Assembly (NCBI GenBank): GCA_031376485.1
Contig: JANMDV010000226.1
Location: 1-11,215 of the forward strand
From: CALMEC01 sp031376485
GTDB lineage: Bacteria; Actinomycetota; Thermoleophilia; Miltoncostaeales; Miltoncostaeaceae
Direction: 5' to 3'
DNA: 11,215 nt
The first letter of the stretch is position 1. Every line of letters starts with the position of its first letter. The notes beneath the pieces were generated by a model, which was given only the letters and a program-made list of their open reading frames with translations, searched no databases and was not told where the DNA came from. Positions 6,842 to 11,215 of the stretch are shown here, in pieces. Made by a program: the position numbers and the translations under genes.

Positions 6842-7030
6842 TCACACCCGGCGGGCCAGTGAATGAGCCACCGCGCCACAGGCCGCGCGTGATGGAACCC
6901 GACCGCGGCTCGGACGTCGTGCATCTGGAGACCCCTCGTGACGGAGACGAGTGGGTCCTGGACGGGTGCATGCGCCGGATCGGCAACGCGATTGGAGCCT
7001 CGGCGCACGATCGCGACGACCGACACCGTC
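6842..7030 (+). pseudogene. second acyl-CoA dehydrogenase remnant with internal deletion
   Basis: This is a decayed copy of part of the acyl-CoA dehydrogenase sequence at 9950-10586. Bases about 6845-6894 match 10146-10200 (around GPGMSHRA). The match then jumps, at ATGGA(A/G), directly to 10357 and on to about 10455, giving EPDRGSDVVHLET and DGDEWVLDG against EPEHGSDVVHLET and DGDEWVLDG. The skipped part is 156 bases, an exact multiple of three, with GAG at both ends in the longer copy. A 6-base deletion follows after HLET, and single-base shifts occur before and after GMSHRA. Weaker similarity may extend upstream to about 6770. It abuts the 3' end of the deacetylase gene on the other strand. 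Confidence 0.7.
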
Positions 7031-7985
7031 ACCATCGCCCTGCCCTTCGCGCCGCGGCGAGACCGCCGATCGGGAGCCCGAAGAGAAGCGCGACCACGGC
7101 AAGGAGCGTCCAGCGCGCTGAGGGCCACCAGCCGTGCTCGCCGACCGCCACCAGGCCGATGGCGTTGCTCGCCACCGCCGGGCGGGTATCGCCGCCGATG
7201 ACCTGGTCGACGGTGCGCACCGTCACACCTCGGACGCGCATCCAGCCGAGGAGCGCAGTGAAGTCCGCGGTTGAGATCGCAAGCCGCGAGCACCCGTCGC
7301 ACACCTCGTGAAAGACGAGCGGGATCCATCCGCCCCCCGAGCGCTGGGCCTTCGCGATCTGTGCGGTGATCCGGGAGAGCGGGGTCGACACGACGAACGA
7401 CGGCGATGACCGAATCTTGAACCGTGCGCGGGGCGAGGCCGACTCGGCGTCGGGACAGCCATTGCATCCCCCTGCCTCGGGGTTGAGGCCCCCGACGATG
7501 CGGGCACTGTTGTAGCCGCACGATGCGACGTCACGCTCGACACCAGGACCCGACGCGCCATAGGGGTACGCAAATGACCGCACCGCGTCGGTCCCGAGCA
7601 GGCGTGTCAGCCGAAGGCGGTCGTCGCAGATCTGACGCAGACGCATATCTCGTTTGTACTTGGGGAGCTCGACGTGGTCGAGCGTGTGACCTCCGATCTC
7701 GTGGCCTTCATCGGCCAGGAGCCTGACCTGGGCAGCCGTCAGTCTGCGGGCTTGTCCAAGCCGGGCGGAGTTGATGTAGAACGTGGCGCGATAGCCGTGC
7801 GCCGCGAGGACGGAGCGCGCGGTCCACTGGCTCTTGAAGCCATCGTCAAACGTCAAGGAGACGACGGTCGGCGTGCGGGCGGGTCCCATCCGTCCGACGA
7901 GGTACGTCGCGGCCGGCACGACTCCGATCGCGCCGGCCGCAAGCCACCAGACCAGAGCTCCGCGCCGCCGACCGCGCAGGATCAC
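7029..7985 (-). CDS. membrane-anchored polysaccharide deacetylase (NodB/CE4)
   Basis: The 318-aa product is a carbohydrate esterase family 4 deacetylase, removing N- or O-acetyl groups from a polysaccharide. The motifs are TFDDG (residues 45-49, catalytic base and metal Asp), HTLDH (100-104, the HxxxH metal site), YPYG (140-143) and a late histidine H226 in VFHEVCDGC. A hydrophobic segment at about residues 10-30 anchors the N-terminus, and a second at about 291-310 anchors the C-terminus, which is unusual for the family and implies a catalytic domain outside the membrane. I chose the GTG at 7985 because it overlaps the stop of the upstream synthase as GTGA, indicating coupling. A Cys-rich GGCNGCPD stretch sits in a loop near residue 175. 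Confidence 0.88.
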   Translation of the reverse strand: MILRGRRRGALVWWLAAGAIGVVPAATYLVGRMGPARTPTVVSLTFDDGFKSQWTARSVLAAHGYRATFYINSARLGQARRLTAAQVRLLADEGHEIGGHTLDHVELPKYKRDMRLRQICDDRLRLTRLLGTDAVRSFAYPYGASGPGVERDVASCGYNSARIVGGLNPEAGGCNGCPDAESASPRARFKIRSSPSFVVSTPLSRITAQIAKAQRSGGGWIPLVFHEVCDGCSRLAISTADFTALLGWMRVRGVTVRTVDQVIGGDTRPAVASNAIGLVAVGEHGWWPSARWTLLAVVALLFGLPIGGLAAARRAGRW

Positions 7986-9646
7986 GCGGCGACACGTCCC
8001 AGGCGCCCGGCCACCAGCGGCGTGTTGGGGTCGGTCTGCCGCGTCTGCCAGCGGTTGTCGAACAGGCGAAGCAGCGCGATGTAGCGCGTCGGCGTGAGAA
8101 GCGCGACGTTCAGCAAGATCGCGAGAGGCGTACCGGCGAGTAGCAGCACGAGCTTCGTCCCACGGCGGAGGCTGGGACGCCCCATCAGGTAGAGGGCCGC
8201 CAATCCATAGCGCAGCGCGAGATACGCGATCACGTACAGGACGAGCAGGCGCTCGGCGCTCCCATCGCCTGCGGGAATGCCTACTCCCGCGAGGGTTGCG
8301 ACGGCGAACACGAGCATGACCGGGCTGATGACCAGCTGCGTGAGCCCGAACAGCGGGCTCAGCATCTGATGAGGCCGGAGGTTGCGAACGACATACGGGA
8401 GCATCCACCACCACGACCGCGCCCATCGCAACCGCTGCCGGTACGTGCCCCGGAACGTCTCGGGCATGTCCGTCTCGACCCGGGCCTCGGCCACCGCGAC
8501 CACCTGGCCGCGACCGAGCGCCCGCAGCGCGAGCCAGCGGTCGTCTCCGGTGCCGCATTCGACTGCGTACTCGGCGAGGTGGTCGTACAGAAGGTCGGCG
8601 CGGTAGAGCGCGAGCGCGCCGGAAGTGGTCTCGAGGGCACCCAGCATCGAGCGTGACGCACGCATCATCACGCAGGAGCTGCCGATGTCGATGTCCGACG
8701 CGAGGCTGACGAAGCTCGAACGATGGTTACTGATGTAGAGCATCCCGGTCGCAGCTTCGACGGCCGGATCGGACATCGCACGCAGGAGGTGCTCGCACGC
8801 GTCGGGGTACGGCTGCGAATCGGAGTCAACGGTCAGGACAAAGTCGTAGGCATCGCGATCGAACCGGCTCAGGACCGCCACCTGCGCACCGCGCTTGCCG
8901 GTGTTGGACTGGCGCCACCACCGCAGGCGCTCGTGCTGGATCGTCGCCTGAACCGGCGTGGAGGATCCGTCGTCGATCACGACGATGTCGATCGGAACGG
9001 TCTGTGCGAGTAATGCCCGCACGGTTCGATCGAGGCTGGCCACCGGTTCGTTGTAGACCGGGACGATGCACAGAACCCGGCCCGGCGCGACCGGCAGGTG
9101 GGTGAAGCGCCGTCCGACGAGGAAGGCCATCAGGCACATGGCGATGGCGCCGGCGCCGGCGATCCAGTACAGAAGGAGGAGCCCGTTCGACGTCGGTCCG
9201 GATACCACGGCCGTCGTCGCGGAGATGATCCCCAGCAGGATCGCGACGACGGCGCAGCGAATCCAGTCGCGGGCGCCTCTCGGAGCAGCCGGTGAAGCGA
9301 TGCGGGAGGGGCCGTTGGAGCGGGGTCCGGTCAGCCGGAGCGCGGCGACGCCCGTGGCCACGGCGAACGCGCCGATCACGACGGCCCACTCCATCACCCC
9401 GAACCCGGCGAGCCCCGAGATGGCGTCGGCGAGCATCTCCGGGCGTGCGCCCGTGGCGAGGATGGGAACGCCCACGGTGATGAGCGTGATGCCGATGACC
9501 GCCCCGGCCCGGCCGCGGTCGCCAAGGATCGGGCGGGCCAGGAACCTCGCCACCGACGAAGCGGGCACGCGCCGCCTGCCCAGAACGCGCGCCGCCAGCG
9601 CGACGTCGACGACGAGGAGGAGGATGATGATCCAATCGACGATCAT
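7982..9646 (-). CDS. GT2 processive polysaccharide synthase (hyaluronan synthase/NodC-like)
   Basis: The 554-aa membrane protein has about five N-terminal hydrophobic segments (residues 4-22, 47-66, 84-102, 130-150, 155-177), a cytosolic GT2 domain (about 190-410) and about three more membrane segments (about 427-455, 466-488, 498-520). Processive GT2 motifs are complete: VPVYNE (195-200), DDGSS (225-229), DSDS (274-277, metal/UDP-sugar), TGDDR (366-370) and QRLRW (404-408). This is the pattern of hyaluronan synthase, NodC and chitin-type synthases that link and export a beta-glycan. The polymer cannot be read from sequence. The ATG at 9646 has an AGGAGG five to seven bases upstream. The next gene starts on its stop codon and encodes a deacetylase, suggesting an N-acetylated product. 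Confidence 0.92.
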   Translation of the reverse strand: MIVDWIIILLLVVDVALAARVLGRRRVPASSVARFLARPILGDRGRAGAVIGITLITVGVPILATGARPEMLADAISGLAGFGVMEWAVVIGAFAVATGVAALRLTGPRSNGPSRIASPAAPRGARDWIRCAVVAILLGIISATTAVVSGPTSNGLLLLYWIAGAGAIAMCLMAFLVGRRFTHLPVAPGRVLCIVPVYNEPVASLDRTVRALLAQTVPIDIVVIDDGSSTPVQATIQHERLRWWRQSNTGKRGAQVAVLSRFDRDAYDFVLTVDSDSQPYPDACEHLLRAMSDPAVEAATGMLYISNHRSSFVSLASDIDIGSSCVMMRASRSMLGALETTSGALALYRADLLYDHLAEYAVECGTGDDRWLALRALGRGQVVAVAEARVETDMPETFRGTYRQRLRWARSWWWMLPYVVRNLRPHQMLSPLFGLTQLVISPVMLVFAVATLAGVGIPAGDGSAERLLVLYVIAYLALRYGLAALYLMGRPSLRRGTKLVLLLAGTPLAILLNVALLTPTRYIALLRLFDNRWQTRQTDPNTPLVAGRLGRVAA

Positions 9647-9949
9647 CCTTGCCTCCTCATGCGCCGTTCATCGTCGGCCGGGCGACCGCAGACCCCCGCG
9701 TTGCGGTCACAGTAGGCACGCGTCGGCCAGCGCGGTGCGAACACCCCGTTCTCATCATTTCGCCTCAGCTCCGTCCGTGGATGCTTGGCGGAAGACCGTC
9801 GTATGGACGATCACCGCGACGGCGACGGTATCACTCCCTCGCTGGTCCTGTCTCACGCAATGTGCGGTATTTAGAATCTGAAGGTTACGAAACCATCTGC
9901 TCGACGGGGCGGCGGCGAAACACGCTCCACGGCTTGAGAGAGCTTCCAT
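9647..9949. other. divergent intergenic region with inverted repeat
   Basis: About 300 bases separate the synthase gene (minus) from the broken dehydrogenase (plus). A perfect 7-bp inverted repeat, GACCGCA (9684-9690) and TGCGGTC (9702-9708), lies about 40 bases upstream of the synthase start and could be an operator or leader hairpin. TAGAAT (9872-9877) in a small AT-rich patch is a possible -10 for the plus strand, with no good -35. No protein-like frame was seen. Confidence 0.35.
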
Positions 9950-10586
9950 ATGAGCGCCGACGGTGGTGACATCCTCCTGCTCGACGAGCTGCTGACCGAC
10001 GAGGAACGCGAGCTTCGGGCGCGCGCGCGGGCGTTCCGCGACGAGCATGTGCGGCCGGTCATCAACGACTACTGGGAGCGGGCGGAGTTCCCGTTCGAGC
10101 TCGTGCCGCACCTGGCCTCGCTCGGGATCGCCGGGGGTGGTTGCGCACCCACGGCGGGCCGGGCATGAGCCACCGGGCCGCGGGCCTTGCGGCGATGGAG
10201 CTCGCGCGCTGCGACGGGAGCATCGCGACGTTCCACGGCGTCCACTCGGGGCTCGCGCTCCGCACCATCGCGATGCTGGGCTCGGAGGAGCAGAAGGACC
10301 GGTGGCTCCCCGCGATGAAGCGCCTCGATCGGATCGGGGCGTTCGCGCTGACCGAGCCAGAGCACGGCTCGGACGTCGTGCACCTGGAGACCCGTGCCCG
10401 CCGCGACGGGGACGAGTGGGTCCTTGACGGGCGCAAACGCTGGATCGGCAACGCGACGTTCGCCGACATCGTCGTGGTCTGGGCGCGTGACGACGACGGG
10501 GACGTCGGGGGCTTCGTCGTCGAGCGGGGCGCCTCGCCCGGGTTCGACGCCAGGCCGATCACCGGCAAGATCGCCAAACGCGCCCC
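9950..10586 (+). pseudogene. frameshifted, 3'-truncated acyl-CoA dehydrogenase
   Basis: The sequence is the N-terminal half of a flavin acyl-CoA dehydrogenase, nearest by eye to the glutaryl-CoA dehydrogenase branch. It starts at ATG 9950 (LTDEERELRARARAF) and stays in frame to about 10130 (PHLASLGIAGG), then the frame runs into TGA 10166. One extra G in the G-run at 10127-10131 would restore reading into LRTHGGPGMSHRAAGL, FHGVHSGLALRTIAMLGSE, FALTEPEHGSDVVHLET, and KRWIGNATFADIVVVWAR. Similarity stops after ITGKIAKRA, exactly where the inverted-repeat element begins. The C-terminal half with the catalytic glutamate (family length about 390 aa) is missing, so no active enzyme is expected. Confidence 0.85.
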
Positions 10587-10588
10587 TA

Positions 10589-10719
10589 GAGGTGAACCCG
10601 AGGTTCACCTCACCTCGCGGTGCCAGGCACGCCACGTGAATCACCCACCAAGCGATCGACGGATCAAAGGCCTTCATTCACCTCGCGTGGCACCTGGAGG
10701 TGAACCTCGGGTTCGCCTC
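10589..10719. mobile_element. MITE/REP-like inverted-repeat element
   Basis: A 22-bp inverted repeat with one mismatch bounds this 131-base segment: 10590-10611 (AGGTGAACCCGAGGTTCACC...) and 10697-10718. Each arm is itself a near-palindrome (AGGTGAACC / GGTTCACCT). Similarity between the arms continues inward in broken form, with GGTGCC and GTGAAT blocks. Inside are a perfect 11-base palindrome centred on one base, GTGCCAGGCAC (10620-10630), and a 10-base direct repeat TCACCTCGCG (10610-10619, 10678-10687). No coding sequence and no obvious target duplication is visible. Its left edge coincides with the point where the dehydrogenase similarity ends. It could be a nonautonomous transposon or a REP-type repeat. 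Confidence 0.65.
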
Positions 10720-10749
10720 ACGGTAACGAAGGTGGCCGACCCTACTGGT

Positions 10750-11215
10750 CTAGGAGAAGTAGCGGCGTGCGCCGTGCAGGCCGCGGACCAGGGCGTCGAT
10801 GTCCTCGGTGCGGCTGTAGACGTGGGTGCTCGCACGGGCGGTTGCGGTCACGCCAAGGGCCTTCATCAACGGTTTGGTGCAATGGTGTCCGGCCCGGACG
10901 CAGACGCCCTCCTGGTCCAAGTACTGAGCGACGTCGTGCGCGTGGACGTCGGGCAGCTCGAAGCTGATCGGACATCCCCGGCCCTCGGGATCCTTGGGGC
11001 CGAATACGCGGATGCCTTCGAGTTCCTTGAGCGATTCGAGTGCGTAGTCGGTCAGTGCCAGCTCGTGGGCCCGGACCTGGTCCATGCCGACGGCCATCAG
11101 GTACTCGGCTGCGGCGCCCAGGCCGATGACCTCGGCGATGGGAGGCGTGCCGGCCTCGAACTTGCGCGGCCCCTCAGCCCAGGTCGAGCCTTCGATCGTG
11201 ACCTCGTTGATCATC
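10750..11215 (-). CDS. sufS: SufS cysteine desulfurase, C-terminal part (runs off the window)
   Basis: This is the 3' end, about 155 codons, of a group II cysteine desulfurase, a PLP enzyme that takes sulfur from cysteine as a persulfide for Fe-S assembly. Diagnostic segments are KFEAGTPPIAEVIGLGAA, RGCPISFELPDVHAHDVA, the active-site loop VCVRAGHHCTKPLM with the catalytic cysteine, and the C-terminal TARASTHVYSRTEDIDALV. The frame is open to the window edge; the methionine at 11214 is internal. It ends with TAG at 10750. In many actinobacteria sufS is followed directly by sufU; here the next 7.4 kb on this strand carries unrelated genes before sufU at 3347. Confidence 0.95.
   Translation of the reverse strand, partial: MINEVTIEGSTWAEGPRKFEAGTPPIAEVIGLGAAAEYLMAVGMDQVRAHELALTDYALESLKELEGIRVFGPKDPEGRGCPISFELPDVHAHDVAQYLDQEGVCVRAGHHCTKPLMKALGVTATARASTHVYSRTEDIDALVRGLHGARRYFS

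Noticed and set aside
7986..8558. N-terminal extension of the deacetylase frame up to 8558
   Set aside because: This part is antisense-free but lies wholly inside the synthase gene in another frame, is Arg/Ala/Gly-rich and has no family resemblance. The GTG at 7985 with a GTGA overlap fits the deacetylase and its membrane anchor.
10062..10677. Minus-strand frames opposite the dehydrogenase remnant
   Set aside because: They are antisense to a strongly recognisable family. Similar antisense peptides recur at 6552-6986 only because the plus-strand sequences are related.
10590..10718. Inverted repeats as the transcription terminator of sufS or the dehydrogenase
   Set aside because: The paired arms are 85 bases apart, there is no T-run, and the internal repeats fit a mobile or REP-like element better.

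Overview
The window is high-GC DNA that reads like an actinobacterium. The gene content (an SUF iron-sulfur system with SufU and SufT, a membrane glycosyltransferase with a NodB-type deacetylase, and secreted proteins of unknown function) would fit a soil lineage such as class Thermoleophilia. That placement is inference, because no marker gene is present to prove it.

Layout. (1) Bases 1-601 hold no convincing gene. They contain two related, highly structured elements, about 65-165 and 228-375, that share a nested stem architecture with compensatory base changes: a candidate noncoding RNA or the end of a mobile element. (2) 602-1819 (minus) encodes a secreted D-glucuronyl C5-epimerase-like protein. 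(3) 2148-3347 (minus) is a tight, overlapping iron-sulfur assembly operon, sufU - sufT - A-type carrier. (4) 3348-10749 is a stretch of about 7.4 kb with nothing to do with iron-sulfur assembly. It lies between sufU and the cysteine desulfurase gene sufS, whose 3' part occupies 10750-11215 on the same strand. It carries a large secreted protein (3792-5411, plus), a graveyard of gene remnants (about 5570-7030), a translationally coupled polysaccharide deacetylase / GT2 synthase pair (7029-9646, minus), and a frameshifted, 3'-truncated acyl-CoA dehydrogenase (9950-10586, plus). The dehydrogenase ends exactly at a MITE-like inverted-repeat element (about 10589-10719).

How the genes fit together. 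SufS would supply sulfur, SufU would accept it, and SufT and the A-type carrier would help maturation or delivery of Fe-S clusters. The GT2 synthase and deacetylase look like one two-gene unit for making and de-N-acetylating an exopolysaccharide. The C5-epimerase about 5 kb away could act on a uronic-acid-containing polymer, but that link is speculative. The accessory block shows clear gene decay: at least three broken genes, two of them related acyl-CoA dehydrogenase copies, one with an in-frame internal deletion bounded by a short repeat.

No tRNA, rRNA, CRISPR array, integrase or transposase gene was seen.
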